Shown in pieces: positions 24,121-36,600 of a stretch of 64,000 nt of DNA. Positions within the stretch are counted from its first letter, which is position 1. The number at the start of each line of letters is the position of its first letter. The position numbers and the translations under genes were made by a program. The notes beneath the pieces were generated by a model. That model ran no database searches, was not told where the DNA came from, and saw only the letters and a list, made by a program, of their open reading frames with translations. This DNA is from Chiua virens (taxonomy: Eukaryota; Basidiomycota; Agaricomycetes; Boletales; Boletaceae), in the NCBI GenBank assembly GCA_019787685.1, contig JAHNUO010000003.1, forward strand, positions 930,001 to 994,000, in the 5' to 3' direction.

Positions 24121-26476
24121 CGTAGGTCACAGTGTAGGCGTTCGGGTAAGGTACGGAAACATCCGAGACAAATCCATATCCGGTCTTGTAACCCCCCCTA
24201 TCCCACGTGACGATCCTCACCACGACAATCTTTGCTCAGGGTGGACGAAACGAAACGAAACGAACCACAGCGTTACTTGGGTCAATGACCGCCAAGAAAT
24301 GTCGGCGTTAAGTTTAGCTGATGCACGACCGTCGGTCTGTAGTCATCTTTTGATCGGACCTGAACTTAACTCAGGCTTTCGGGCATAGCTCCCATCGACC
24401 GACAAATAGATACGTACCGGCGAGGAGTACAGGGTCTTTATTATGTTTTTCTGTTCGCCGTCTCTCCATTTCTAGGCTTGGCTTTATGCTAACTCATTTT
24501 GTCAAGGACTAATTCTTGGACTTTTCCAGTCGCATCGGGTGTCTTCGCTGACATGAATAACTGTTTTTTCTGCTGTCAGGCCTTTTCTTCCTTGACTACG
24601 TTCACCAGGTACAGACAACGGTTACTTCATATTGAATTTCTTTGTAGAAAACCCCACCCTCCAGAAGCGGGATTACAAAGGGATCTCCAAGCTCAGGGGT
24701 TGGAGGTAATGCTTTCCCTTGAACCCTTGATCACTTGGTCGTCTTGTTGCTAGATGACTTGAACAAGCCATCAAATGACTCGCTTATTCACCCCAGAAGG
24801 AAGACCAGCCACAAAAGCGGGCGCGAAGTCATGATTTAGTAAAGCCATCAAGTCGTGAGTTACTTTATGCCAAGTTCCTGAAAGATATCCAAAGCCAAGT
24901 ACATACTGAGAGACTGCGGTTTTGCCAATTTCAGGTTGATTAAACGATTCTCCCAGGCCATCGTTTATTCAACAAAGGCCATTTTTAGCGAATCATCTCT
25001 TTCGGGCTCTAGTTATTACACAGGGCCCGCACGTCATTAGACGTCATCAAAGTCAGGAGCCCGTTCTTTGGCCATGTGAGCTCCTTCCAGTCTAAGGAGT
25101 AGCTGCGGCCGGTAGAGGGTTTTCTCGAGCGTATCACAGCCTTTGATGTCGGAACAATCGAGGCCCTCGGAAGCCGCGTCTGCGTTTACCTCTTGCCGTC
25201 GTTCGGTGATCTTCGGAGCGCGCTCATTTACAATGTTATTCTCAAGTTCAGGATCGATGTTGGAGAGGTCACGTCATTGACAATATCACTTCAAAGACGT
25301 CCAACTAACTCTGCGACTACGAAGTAACCGCAAACGTTGCTGAAGCAACTGGTGCGCCTCGGTAATGCTGGAGCATTTAAGCTATGATGGCGCTCGTCGC
25401 ATCGCACTGTATGTCTAGGATTAGACTTTGACTGATCCGTCTATGAGGCAAGCTATCGACGATTTGCCTCATAGACCAACCCACCAGTCTAAATCAAGAT
25501 CTGTCGGCGACTCCACGGTGCAGGAACACCCTCCGAAAAACGTAAAAATAGAAATCTGTCAGAGGATGAAATAGATATATTTGCCTTTGATTTCTTATCA
25601 TACTTACGGCCGTTTGCACAACCCCATAAAGGCTGTAACTAAGTCTCGAATCGTCAACACGAAATTTACCTGCAATCAGACGTTAAGATGTGTGAAGCAC
25701 CCTGAGCTAATATGTAATCTGCGAATAGCTCCGCAAATCAGTGAAGTGTACTTGAATGTGCACTACGGCATTGAATAGTTTCAAGATCGATCGCGCGAGG
25801 GCTGGAGACGTATCCCATTCTGAGGGCTCGAGAGGACTGTAATTTCGGGCCCGCATGCCTGTTCACGGTTTATTTCATATTCATACCGCATGGGTTTTTT
25901 CGCTGCCAATCCACAAACTTTCGGTTTTTTCCCCCGATTTGCAGGCTCAGGGTGACGTTTCATGTGCCTCGATTTTCAAGGTAGCGAATAGGTCAGGTCC
26001 CGCTGTGGGTGGATGACAGCGCTGACTCACCAATGTCGGCTTGATCAAGTTATTTCACCAGCGCCAGGCCACGACGGGAGGTGCATTTATCCAGTCAGAA
26101 GAAAACAAGGTCCTATTCACGACATATTCTTGGTTCACAGACATTGTGACATTTACTAGTTTAGACATATTTATCGAGAAACTCAAAGTGTGGACTTTAT
26201 CCAATGATAGGCTCTTGGATAGAGTCTTGTAGTACGTCTGACAGGGGTTTATTAGTGTGGGAATGTTGCACGTGTCCAGCTGTTCTGCGTAGTCTTTTCG
26301 GCTTGCTGACAACTACATACTACGACTTGCCAGTGACCATCAACGGCGGTGCATTAGGTTTATGTTACGTTCAGCAGGAAAGAATGCTGCGCTGAACAGG
26401 AAAGTTGATTGGCAGAGAATAGTTTTCATATGTTCATTGACAGACGTACCGCAGATCCAACTTCATTTATCCAAGC
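24121..26476. other. 2.4 kb gene-poor region
   Basis: No convincing gene on either strand. It includes a short CGAAA repeat near 24249-24265, a nested hairpin at 25421-25492, and the promoter of the LETM1-like gene at its right end. I saw no transposase or reverse transcriptase fragments and no long terminal or inverted repeats. Confidence 0.45.
25421..25492. repeat. Nested inverted repeat / hairpin
   Basis: Perfect 13-bp inverted repeat: GTCTATGAGGCAA at 25439-25451 and its complement at 25464-25476, with a 12-nt loop. It is flanked by an outer 7-bp pair, TTAGACT (25421-25427) and AGTCTAA (25486-25492). It lies far from any gene. It could be a MITE remnant, a structured transcript or a protein-binding palindrome. 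Confidence 0.6.
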
Positions 26477-27821
26477 ATGCCTTCTCCAAGGTCCCATCTA
26501 CCCAGGTATAGCTTGAACCGTCGTGTCGTTTACTACCGTTTCGCATCGACCGTCACACCCAAGTCCGCCACCTCCGAGTCCACTGATCGCCATGTCCCTC
26601 CTCCCCAACCACCCCGGGGAAACAAGAAGATAGAGCTCAAACCTGGTCCTGTCAAGCCTGCTACACTCCGGTCAGACGCGATACCATCCACACGTCCTTC
26701 GCAGGACACGTCTTCGCCCTCATTCTACCGTCCTCCCCGTCATACCAAGCCTCCCATTCCCGTCGAATCCTCACTCAGCTTGATAGCCCTCGCGAAACAG
26801 GACATTGTTACTGCTTCTGAACGTGGTGTGCTGGAACCACCTCCAAAGGACGCGACCGCCTTTAAACGTTTCACCCATCAAGCTCTCCAGCTCCTAGTAT
26901 GTTGCCTCACCTTTTATCCGATGCTCGGCTAACTAACTTGCGCCCACTTGCAGAAATTCTACTTTAGGGGTCTCAAAGCGATAAATACCCACAGAAAACA
27001 AGTGGCTATAATCTCCGCCCGTGCCAGATCTGGTGGCGCCCTGCCTTCTCGAATGGAACAACGTTTTATCGAAACGTACAAACGTGATGTTCTCAAGTTA
27101 GCCACTTCGCGATAGGGTTGTGTGTCTGGAACTTATTTTGTTTCTAGACTCTTGCCGTTCGTCTTGATCGTTCTTGTGGCGGAGGAACTCATTCCTTTTG
27201 TTGCACTCTACGCGCCACGCATGCTGCCTTCCACCTGTGTACTGCCGGGCCAACGTGACCGTATCGTGTCTAGAGCACGCAACCGCCAATTGAATGCACT
27301 TTTCAGCCACCGTGGCGTATTTGAAGCCATTTCCAAAGAGGGCAAGCAGTCCGGCTTCGTCCCGGTAAAACATATAGGTAATCCGGGTGCAATGTGCAGG
27401 TATGATAAGATCCTTATGTTTCTGCATCGATCACTTATCTCCATAAAGTATGCTTGGCCTTCCAGCTTGGGGTCCTTCTCCCCTCAAGACCTGGCGAGTA
27501 CGTAGACATTTAATTGCCGTTGCCTTGGATGATGAAAGGTTGCGTCGCGAGGGTTGTAGCCGGCATTTGACGGTTCCCGAACTTGAGGAGGCGCTGCTGG
27601 AGCGTGGGATGTGAGTTTTCATTTGATTTTTCCCTCCCTTGGTTATGGACATTGAATATCTAAACCCCTGATTCAGGATATCGGAGTCGGACAGTCCTTC
27701 AGCGGATGTTATGAGAGCTCATTTGAATTGGTGGCTGGATAACGTTGAAGTGTTACCAGCAGGCTCAGATGCTGTCACCAGGCGGTTGTTGATGCTTGGT
27801 TTGGTTGGTGCACAGAAGTAA
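26477..27821 (+). CDS. LETM1-domain mitochondrial inner-membrane protein, 373 aa
   Basis: Five exons (26477-26896, 26954-27096, 27148-27399, 27449-27610, 27677-27821) give exactly 374 codons with no frameshift. The N-terminus is Arg/Ser-rich (MPSPRSHLPRYSLNRRVVYY), typical of a mitochondrial presequence, and is followed by a Pro-rich linker. The LETM1 signature is one membrane helix (LLPFVLIVLVAEELIPFVAL) followed by YAPRMLPSTCVLPGQR. The ribosome-binding-like domain then has TWRVRRHLIAVALDDERL and LTVPELEEALLERGM. LETM1/Mdm38 proteins act in mitochondrial K+/H+ homeostasis and membrane insertion of translated proteins. This is a short family member without EF-hands. Confidence 0.88.
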
Positions 27822-28196
27822 TTTCGCATCCCCAGCGGATCATATCACATGGAGGAAACGAACAACGTTCCCTCTGGTAGATCAGTTGTAGAGTAATATA
27901 ATGTCAACACGACTCACTATCCTTTAAGTTTCATGGACCACTAGAATCGTTTCCTCATCGCGTCATTTCACCTTTTTTCTGAGTACATGTATGTTGCATT
28001 GATATTTCAACCACACCGCCAGTACGGATGTGTATACATTGCTTTAAAATGGGGTGACTGACCGCTTCGGGCGAGTGCGCCATAAAAAGCCGCGGTCCAA
28101 GCAAATTACATTTGACAGCTTCAACAATACACAAATTCAAATTCCCTCGTCATTTGGTACTCCTTTCTCTCCCCTAACGACCCCCTCCGTCACTAT
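27822..28196. other. Intergenic, convergent 3' ends
   Basis: 375 bp between the LETM1-like gene (+) and the F-box gene (-). No gene seen; presumably both 3' UTRs. Confidence 0.5.
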
Positions 28197-29543
28197 TCAG
28201 GACAAGTCCCGATACTCAAGCCGCGGTCCATGGGCGTATCGCGAACGTGACAGGAGGGCTGATACGCTCGGACTGCGTATCCACTGGGACGCCGGATGAT
28301 TAAGCTCCATATCACCCCCTAATCGACGCCAAGCATCCGAGGGTTCCGTCGTGACGGGCACATTCGAATCGGAGCACCGCGGTCCCGTGAATGGCGCGGC
28401 GATGCGCAGCGTTTGCAGTACAGGCAAGTCGAGGTCGTCGAGGAGCGCCAGCGCGGACTCTGGGTTGCCAAACTCGAGCATGTCTCTGTCGAGATGGATC
28501 TCGAGGTCTCGCAGTGACGGCGGCCCAGTGATGTAGTTGGTGGGACGACGGAACCGGAGGGTGTTGCGTGCCAAGGAGAACGTGAGCGTGAGGTGCTCGA
28601 GGTGAACAAAGTCTTGGAAGAGTAGGGCGAGGTCAAGGGTGAGGTCACAGTCAAACTCGAGATGCGTGATATGGGGGAAGAGGGCGCGGGGAACGAGGTT
28701 AATGGATGTCCCACTGCCCTTGAAGGCGATGTGCCTCAGAGATGGGGCCGAGAACACGGCAGGCGTGGTCGGTTTCAGAGGTTCTTCGATACGAGGGGCA
28801 GAATGGAGCGCAATGACGATCGATCGGAGCGCTGGCAAGCTGGCACGCTCGATGAAATGGTGCAAGTATGTCTGGTTCACGTTCAAATACACGTCTCTCA
28901 GTTGAGCGGCGTGCGCAAGAACGAGCTGGAACATGTCCGAGCACAATGCGTTCCCGTTTGGTCCGAAATCAGTGCATGGGGGACACGTGATGCTCATGCG
29001 GATAGGACGCGTGCTGGATCGATGCAGCCACCCCGTTACCATCTCTACTTCGAGCTCGTAGTTCCACACACCACGGTCGTGAAGGGCAATGGATGCCCAG
29101 AATTCAGAAGAGCCGTGCATGACGGAACGCCATCGGCGACAAACGTGCGTGAGGATGAGCGGTGCTGTGCGCGCATTTGGAACGACGTAGGGCGTGTCTG
29201 GTAGGCAGTATTGGAAGATCTCTTGGAGCACTTGATCAGGAACGGTACGTAGGGGGCTGAGCCGTGCACGATGAATGGACACGCGGCGCTGTACAGCGTC
29301 GCGTCGACGCTCTAGGAGACGCATTTCAGCGTGTGCGCGTGCAATGTGCCTCTGGCATTCTTCAATGTCTTCGTCAATGGATTGGAGGGTAGCACAATCC
29401 TGAGAGAGCGCGTTTTGAGCCGAGACATATTCGGCTACGTGAGGTGGGGACATGGAGTCTACCATGATATCAGTCTGAACCTCGAGCGGAGGTAGCATAT
29501 CCAATTCGTCGGTCTTGTCGAGTACCCGTACGAGTGCGTCCAT
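28197..29543 (-). CDS. F-box protein, 448 aa
   Basis: Intronless. The N-terminal 90 residues contain a coiled coil (CQRHIARAHAEMRLLERRRD, then AVQRRVSIHRARL). The F-box follows at about residues 93-140 (LRTVPDQVLQEIFQYCLPD, then LTHVCRRWRSVMHG). The rest is irregular leucine-rich sequence with hydrophobic beta/alpha spacing (LPALRSIVIALH, FPHITHLEFDCDL, FVHLEHLTLTFSL), as in agaricomycete F-box/LRR-like proteins. F-box proteins recruit substrates to SCF ubiquitin ligases; no substrate can be inferred. This coiled-coil plus F-box layout is expanded in agaricomycetes. Confidence 0.82.
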   Translation of the reverse strand: MDALVRVLDKTDELDMLPPLEVQTDIMVDSMSPPHVAEYVSAQNALSQDCATLQSIDEDIEECQRHIARAHAEMRLLERRRDAVQRRVSIHRARLSPLRTVPDQVLQEIFQYCLPDTPYVVPNARTAPLILTHVCRRWRSVMHGSSEFWASIALHDRGVWNYELEVEMVTGWLHRSSTRPIRMSITCPPCTDFGPNGNALCSDMFQLVLAHAAQLRDVYLNVNQTYLHHFIERASLPALRSIVIALHSAPRIEEPLKPTTPAVFSAPSLRHIAFKGSGTSINLVPRALFPHITHLEFDCDLTLDLALLFQDFVHLEHLTLTFSLARNTLRFRRPTNYITGPPSLRDLEIHLDRDMLEFGNPESALALLDDLDLPVLQTLRIAAPFTGPRCSDSNVPVTTEPSDAWRRLGGDMELNHPASQWIRSPSVSALLSRSRYAHGPRLEYRDLS

Positions 29544-29718
29544 GAGTGCAATGTCCGGTATGGCTCAAGATACTGGAAACGAGGCTCAGAGGTGAGACGA
29601 GCCCCCAACGTCGAAGGCGTATGAAAAGGCTTACTCGTACAACGAGAAGGCAGTGTTGGGTAGGTTGGGGAAGGCCGACATGAGGGCGTCCAGTCTAAAT
29701 TATAAGCGAAACCGGAAC

Positions 29719-30211
29719 CTAACCACGGCTACGTGTGGCTTGGCTTTCCGTGGCATTGGCTTGTAACAGCATGTTCGAGTCATTCGCATCAGAAAAAAGC
29801 TTCCAGTGGCGGCCGTCTGTGACTCGGTTCACATCTTGGGTGACATAGCTTGCTGAAACCTGAAACTCTATTCGTCTCCGATCGGGGTCGCTTGCGATGG
29901 CGCCAAGACTCATCAAATCTCCAGCTGCGGAGAGTTGCAGTGCGACGGCGATGTTGAGGGTGACTCGACTCATATCCGTCCATTACTAAGACCATATCAA
30001 GACGTGGACGAACACGTTTTCCGACTCGTGTCCACAGTAGAGGTTGTTCTTGAGGTGCGTTCGAAAAGCCAAGAGAGCCGAGCCAGCCAGTCAAATTCTC
30101 GCTTGTCACACACATCGCTTCAACTACTACCTTCCGTTTCTGGATGAGCCCCAACTTAGCTCCATCAATTCCAACTCCTAAGTGGGTCAATAATATAAGG
30201 GCGCACTGCAT
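29719..30211 (-). CDS. Possible small hypothetical gene (weak)
   Basis: Two overlapping minus-strand frames, one from an ATG at 30211 (MQCALILL) and one ending at 29719, could form one protein of about 160 aa if a single extra base near 29973 is removed. A GTAAGT ... TTAG intron pattern over the start (about 30219-30181) suggests the real start may differ. Composition is protein-like (ASYVTQDVNRVTDGRHWKLF) but no family is recognised. It may be non-coding sequence between the two F-box genes. Confidence 0.25.
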
Positions 30212-30238
30212 ACTTACGACTACTAATACGGTACCGTC

Positions 30239-32095
30239 CTAAATATCGAACCTGCGCTCTTCCATCCCTCTAACGCTCGAGGTCACGATTCGCCGTTCGT
30301 CGAATACGACGGCGCCCAATCCACCCACTTGCTCGAGCCCAACTGGTCCTGCAATCTCCGTTCCTTCCCCGCCCTCCAGATCCCATACCCAAATCGCACC
30401 ATTGACACTGAGACTGACGCAACGGCCATCCGCCAATGACAGCGCGGAGACAGGTCCCACGGGTCCGTACAACGTGCGGACGAAACTGAGCCTCGGTGCG
30501 TGTGACGAAGCCCTTGGTGGCATATACAACCGGTAAAGTTGGAGTTGCGTCGAGGTATGGCTCGGTGGAGAGACATAGGACGAGGAGGAGGAGGTCGACG
30601 CGCTGGACGTATCGACGTCACTCGACGCGTCTTCATCATGGGATGAAGGGGATAATTCGGAAGTGGAAGCATCGCCAGGCGCAAGAACAACCCACTTCCC
30701 ATCTGTCTGTGTATCGGCAACATGTTTGACTTTGCGCCCCCACTGTGCACGCATGGCCCTCAATTTCTCGTTGTCTATCCAACCATGGGGAACATCAAAG
30801 GCGCGTGCCGAGCGGGTCCCAACGACAGTGAAATTGGCTGGGGAAAGTGGTGCTAGATCGGTCGTTCCAGAGAGAGCGGCGGTCGATGTGACGGAACCTG
30901 AGGATGAGATAATAAGTTCGGTGATACCGACACTCCAATGTGCCGGGTACACAGGAATGGCGTATGCCAAGATAAGCTTGTATGATGTCGAGGAGGGCAT
31001 GGCGGACAGGATTAAAGATGTGGGTGGGTGGCTCGTGAAGGAGCTGAGTGAATGAGTGTGGGTAATCGTGCCCTCGCTAAGGTCATAAACCATGAGTGTA
31101 AACGTGTGAGATAGGGTGACGAGCAACGGGTGGTGGTATGCAGCGTGCATGACATGTGACCTGTGACGAGGTAATGGGATGTAGGAGATCTTTGGAGGAG
31201 GGGAAGCCGATGAGGAGTCGTATTCATAGATACTGAACTCGCCCGTTGATAAGAAAGCAGCAAAACGGAGAAGATTATCATGCTTGGTCCTGGATGAGGG
31301 TCGAGACTGGTCGATGGAGATGGTGGATATTCCCACCGGCCCGGTGGTAGTACTAGATCTACACTTGAGTAAGTGGACCGTATTTGGACGAGATCTGATC
31401 AAGATTGTGGGTTGTTGAGACCACTCTGAGGAAGCCGAGATCATCAGAGCCCCGGCCAACAGAACGTGGGACCTTGGCGTCCCTGATGATGAAGGACTTC
31501 GCGAGGGGGAGGGTGTGATTGAATCACTACCATATAAACTATCTACTGCGCAACGGCCTTTGTGATGTGGATGAGATACCCAATCCAAGAGATTTGCCTT
31601 GATTAATGCCCACCATTTCTCCAATTTGAACTTATGCGGTACATCCACTTCCAATTGAGCGTCTCCGCGTCGTCTGCTGGAATGGATGCACGGGATGGGA
31701 GGGCCTTCACCAAACGACCACCGTTTCTGCCGTAAAACCCTTTTCCCCCTCGAAGACGAGCTTTTCCGAAGACTCTGATGAAGAGATTCCTCCAGAGCTA
31801 TTCACAATGCAGAGACATATCAGCATCTGATATTTAACACGTCTCACTCAAAGGCAATTGTGCAAAGTACCTGGTTATCACATGCCAATCTCGAACAGTT
31901 CTTGTTGGCGGCTTGAACGGCACATAGATCTCTCGAGTCCAAGAACGAGAAGATGAAGAGAATGAGCTCATCGTACAGTGCATTGTCGAAAGACGAGACG
32001 ATGCCCCGCGCGGACGGTGAATACACACCATGATGGCGCTTTGGAGGAGGTAAAGAGGCTGGAGATAGCTGTCGTTTCGCTGGCTTGGATGCCAT
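30239..32095 (-). CDS. F-box protein with C-terminal WD/propeller-like region, 575 aa
   Basis: Three exons (32095-31871, 31797-31614, 31557-30239) with introns of 73 and 56 nt give exactly 576 codons. The N-terminus is basic (MASKPAKRQLSP). An F-box follows (LYDELILFIFSFLDSRDLCA, then NKNCSRLACDNQLWRNLF). The long C-terminal part has repeated strand-rich segments and ends with WD-like units (GPVSALSLADGRCVSLSVN, GAIWVWDLEGGEG). A Ser/Asp-rich low-complexity insert sits near residues 430-470. The architecture matches F-box/WD substrate receptors. It is divergent from the GTPase at 32625. No frameshift is needed. Confidence 0.8.
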
Positions 32096-32624
32096 CGTAG
32101 CACGACAAAGAGAGCTCGGAAGTCGCTGATACGGTCTGGGAAAATCCGGCCCGTACGGACCGGCCCGGTCTACCACACGTTGTCCTCGTACGGCGATTGC
32201 GCGAACCACAAAGTATGTATCTAACCTTCTGCATGTGTCCCGTTATCCATCTATCAATGATTCCGACCCTTAACCCACGAGATGCACTGCGGCACGGCCT
32301 CGTACAGGAAGGTCTCTCGCGAGGAGTCCTCACGTCGTTGCGCAAATGGCAGATTCACCCTACGCGTGCACGTCGATGACCATCCATTCACCGCCATGCT
32401 CCACGCAATACATTTCCCCAGGTACTTATTCATCAGGATCCCATTCTTATCTCACGTCTCGTTCTTTCCCTCTTTATTTTCGTCAGCCTACACCCTTTGA
32501 AGTTTGAACGCGCCTGAAATTCGTGATCGGTACGGATCTCGATTGACAGACAACTCGAACATGGATCTTGATCCCCTCCCAGATACCGTCATTGACATCA
32601 GTGTTCTCAGACTAAGTCATTCCC
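32096..32624. promoter_or_regulatory. Divergent intergenic region, F-box/WD and GTPase
   Basis: About 530 bp shared by two divergent genes. An ATG at 32561 (MDLDPLPDTVIDI) opens a frame that would join the GTPase after removal of one base, so the GTPase may start there instead of at 32625. Confidence 0.4.
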
Positions 32625-33371
32625 ATGGCGTCTGTGAATATCGTCTTATTCGGAGAGACGGGCGTCGGCAAAAGCTCGGTCATCAACCTAATCGCAGGTC
32701 GACAAATTGCAAGCGTCTCTCCGGATGCCGAGGGGCGCACCTTATCGTCCCGACGGTACAGCTTCCCTGTCGGCACCAGAGCATTTCATATATGGGACAC
32801 TGCTGGGCTGGAGCAGCCAGAGATGGGCGCCGTCGGGTACATGGCTGCCATCGAAGGCGCTCTCGCACTCATCCACCAGCTCGCCGAACAAGGGGGCGTC
32901 GACCTCCTTCTCTTTTGCATGCGCGGGAACCGTGTCACAGCGACAACCCAGAGCAACTATCGTCTCTTTTATGAGGTGCTTTGTCGCTGTCAGGTACCCA
33001 TCGCCCTCGTGATCACCCACCTCGAACGTGAACCGAACATGGAGGCGTGGTGGACACGCAATCTGGCCAGTTTGGAAAGGTATGGCATCAAGGCTACTGG
33101 GCACGCGTGTGTCACGGGGCTGCCCACGCACAGCCAATATCCGGAATCCAGGGCCAGCATCCAGCGGATGTTGGGTGGATACAATGGTCAGGGCAAGTAC
33201 GTCATGCCAGCCGATTCATGGTTCATCGAGTTTCTGCGCTTCTTTGGGTTATTCGCGCCCCCGAAGAAGAATTTAAAGAAGAAGGAGCTTTTGAAGGTCT
33301 TGACGAAACGTTGCAAACTGAATACGAAAATCGCGCAGGAACTTGCCGAGAGGTTGGCGAGTCGAGTATGA
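32625..33371 (+). CDS. P-loop GTPase (AIG1/septin-like family), 248 aa
   Basis: Single exon. G1 is GETGVGKS at residues 10-17, G3 is DTAG in WDTAGLEQ, and the strand LLLFCMRGN precedes the G4 position, which reads VITHLE instead of NKxD/TKxD. W-rich EAWW and a G5-like ACVTG follow, then a basic C-terminal helix (PPKKNLKKKELLKVLTKRC). It closely matches the gene at 1776-2708. The ATG at 32625 gives a protein starting just before the P-loop strand; the alternative start at 32561 needs a one-base correction. The gene is tail-to-tail with the TPR-CHAT gene, 262 bp away. Nucleotide binding is likely; the function is unknown. Confidence 0.85.
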   Translation: MASVNIVLFGETGVGKSSVINLIAGRQIASVSPDAEGRTLSSRRYSFPVGTRAFHIWDTAGLEQPEMGAVGYMAAIEGALALIHQLAEQGGVDLLLFCMRGNRVTATTQSNYRLFYEVLCRCQVPIALVITHLEREPNMEAWWTRNLASLERYGIKATGHACVTGLPTHSQYPESRASIQRMLGGYNGQGKYVMPADSWFIEFLRFFGLFAPPKKNLKKKELLKVLTKRCKLNTKIAQELAERLASRV

Positions 33372-33633
33372 GGCTGAGCGCGCCCAATTGTACCTCAATT
33401 TTCGAACAGAAGCTTCAACTTAACCCGTATTTCTTTATGCAGTGTCTAGTACATGTTTTTCTTGGTACCGTCGTGGTATGCATGTAATTAAGTTGGTAGT
33501 GAACCACATTGTTCTGTAGAGAAAGATAGGTGGAGAGACAGAAACACCAAAAGTGGATGGGATAAATTTGCGAGTTTGAATGTGCGGATACGAATGCACC
33601 CAGGTAAAGAAAGTCAACGAGAAGGATCTTGGA

Positions 33634-36600
33634 CTAGGCACCTAGATGTATATATAGAACGCGCTGATCAAAGGGTATGTCCTTTAACTCTCTCATCGTC
33701 CGGTTCAACGCAAATGCAGCCCGAGTATAATCAAGATCAGCCGAATCGCCCAACAAATGTTTATAAAACGTCGATGTGATTCTGTTCGCCTCACCGTCAT
33801 CCACCCCCCACATTGTTCCGATGACAGATCGGAATCCCACAAACTGCATCGCGGCCGCAAGATGAATGACCTCGTCGGGGCTGTCCTTGTCTCCGACGGT
33901 AGTGTGGCACGCAGAAAGATACACAAATTCGGGGTTCTTCAATTGGCATTGGATAATACGTTGGATTGTTAAACGACCGTCGTGAAGAGCAAACGCAGAA
34001 TTGAATGGCTGTTGTCGGTTAGGGATACCGTGGCATGCAAAGTGCACCCATTCGTTCTGTTCAAGCTTCTCGATGACCCTCGAAATGCACGACCCCGTTC
34101 CCTCGACGCGCGAGAAGGTCGCCAGACTGTCAACGAGTTGACCAATACTGCTCAGTTCGGTGCCAACGGAAAGGAGTTCACCCTGGCCCGAGGCATTCGC
34201 TTGCCCAATACCAACGATGCTTTTCCTTGATCCCTGAGCATTCGAGACGACACCCTGTCTTGCACGAATGAGGGCATTGAGCGTTGGCGTGTACGACGAG
34301 ATATACAGTTCAGGGAGATTCCGTTGGCCCTTCCTGAACGGACCAGCCGCATGCAGCGGCAAAAGCGAGAACTCGGCGGTCGGACACCACCAGATCCGTG
34401 TTTTGAGCGGCTGAACCGTTTGAAGTACGTCGATGATCCGAGAGACCACGTTGTCCCAGAGTTTCCGCAGGAAGATCCGGAGATCTTGTGCCACGTCCAT
34501 CCGCTTCGAGAGCAAGGTCAAGTTACGGAGCTTTGATGACATGTCCTGAACATCCCTTCGTGTTACAAGAGATAACGGAACGTGAACAGGCTCCCGATCG
34601 ACGAACACGATAAGTGCGTCGCAGCTATACTCGCTCGCGTTGACGACTATGACAGGACCGCCACTGGCTGCCTGCTGAAGATCCGAGAAGAGGGAGGGTA
34701 GAAGGAAGCGGGAGAGACCAGGACAAGTGGCGGATCTCGGTGATGACACCTTGCAATTCAACAGTGAGACCGCACACCTGATCATGTTGGTGTGGTCCAG
34801 GTGAATCTAAGGCGTGGAGGATAAGCGACGTCAGCCGGGTGAACTTGGCTGCTAATGTATTTCCCATTGCGCCGGAAGCAATCACATCATCAAGCGAAGA
34901 GCTAAGGCGAGTGAGTTGGCTCCAAAAGACACCACGTCCATGTTCGAGAAGTTCAATCGCGTTCGTGGGAGAGCGGTGACGAAGATACGCAGAGAAAGCA
35001 TCTACTGCGAGCGACGACGTGAGCTTCTTCACGATGTCAAGGTGTTGTGGAAGGGGCGGAAGAATAGTGAGATGGTGTACAAGCAACCGAAGGATCGTCT
35101 GATATGCAAGGACCGTTGATGGATGTTGAAAACGCTCGGCTGCAGTTATCCATTCTCTGATGGCAGATAATTCATTCAATGAGGTAACTTGTGGGATGTC
35201 CGAAAGCTGGACGTAGAGCCCAAACAGCTCCTCTTCACAATTTGGCTCTTGCAGGGCTACATATCTGAGCTTGTATCTGTCCGCAAGGACAAGCAGTGCA
35301 TTGGGTCGACCGGGATGACCAACTGGGCAAAGAAGAAGTGCTGCGCGACCGAATTCAATCGCTTCGTTGAGATCGTCGATTTCCTCAAGCCGCTCGTAGC
35401 GAACTGGAAAGCCAATTCCCAAGATCGATTAGAGACGATGACCGGAGCGGGTGCCCCAATGGGCAAAGAAGAAGTGCTTCGCGACCGAGCTTGACTAGCC
35501 TCGTCGACGTCATCAACCCTCTCTAGACGGATGTAGCGAGCTGTGAGATAGTTACCAAGGTTCCCGAGAACTGATGGCCGTCCTGGGTTCTCCGATGGGC
35601 AAAGAAGAAGTGCCTCGCGACCGAGTGTGACTGCTTCATCGAGGTCGTCAACTGGCCCGAACAGATGGTTGTAGTGAGAGAAGAGAATATGTCCAAGCCT
35701 AATCAGAGCTGATGAACGGCCCGGGTGCCCTGATGGGCGAAGAAGAAGTGCCTCGCGAGCGAGTACGACTGCCTCGTCGAGGTCATCAATCACCCCTAGT
35801 CGCTTGTAGCGAGCAGAGAGATCATCTCCAAGGTTGCTCAGAAGAGACGGCCGGTCCGTGTGCCCTGACGGACAAAGAAGGAGTGCCTCGCGAAGGAGCG
35901 TGACTGCCTCATTGAGGTTATTGATTTCCTTGAACCGGTAGTAACGAGTGGTGAGATAAAACCCAAGGTTGTTTAGAAACGAAAACCGCTCCGGGTGAGC
36001 CGATGGGCAAAGAAGGAGCGCCTCCCGAGCGCGCGTGACTGCCTCTTCGAGGTCATCAATTCCTCCAAGCCTGTTGTAGCGAGTGGAAAGATAACCTCCA
36101 AGGTTGCTCAGAGATGTTGGCCGGGCTGGGTGGCCCGATGGGCGAAGAAGAATTGCCTCGCGACCAAACACGACTGCCTCGTCGAGGTTGTCAATCTCCC
36201 CGAGTCGGTGATAGCGAGAAAAGAGATAGGTTGCAAGGCAGGTCAGAGACGTGTCCCGGAGCGAGTGCCCCAGTGGGCAAAGGGCAAGTGTCTCACGACC
36301 GAGTGTGACTGCTTCATCAAGGTCGTCGATTACCCCAAGCCGGTTGTAACGAGTGGACAAATTAAGACCGAGGTTGTTTAGAGATGATGGTCGGCGTGGA
36401 TGCCCTGATGGACAAAGAAGAAGAGCCTCCTGACCGAGCGTGACTGCCTCGTCAAGGTCATCAATTCCCCCGAGCTGTTTGTAGCGAGTGGATAGATGGC
36501 CTTCAAGATTGTTTAGAGAAGATGGTCGGTCCGGGTGACCTGATGGACGAAGAAGAAGAGCCTCGCGACCGAGTGTGACTGCCTCATTAAGGTCATCAAT

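Noticed and set aside
24249..24265. CGAAA tandem repeat
   Set aside because: Only three units; too short to be meaningful.
22069..26476. Transposon remnants in the gene-poor stretch
   Set aside because: I looked for reverse transcriptase, integrase and transposase motifs and terminal repeats and saw none; short chance frames are not evidence.
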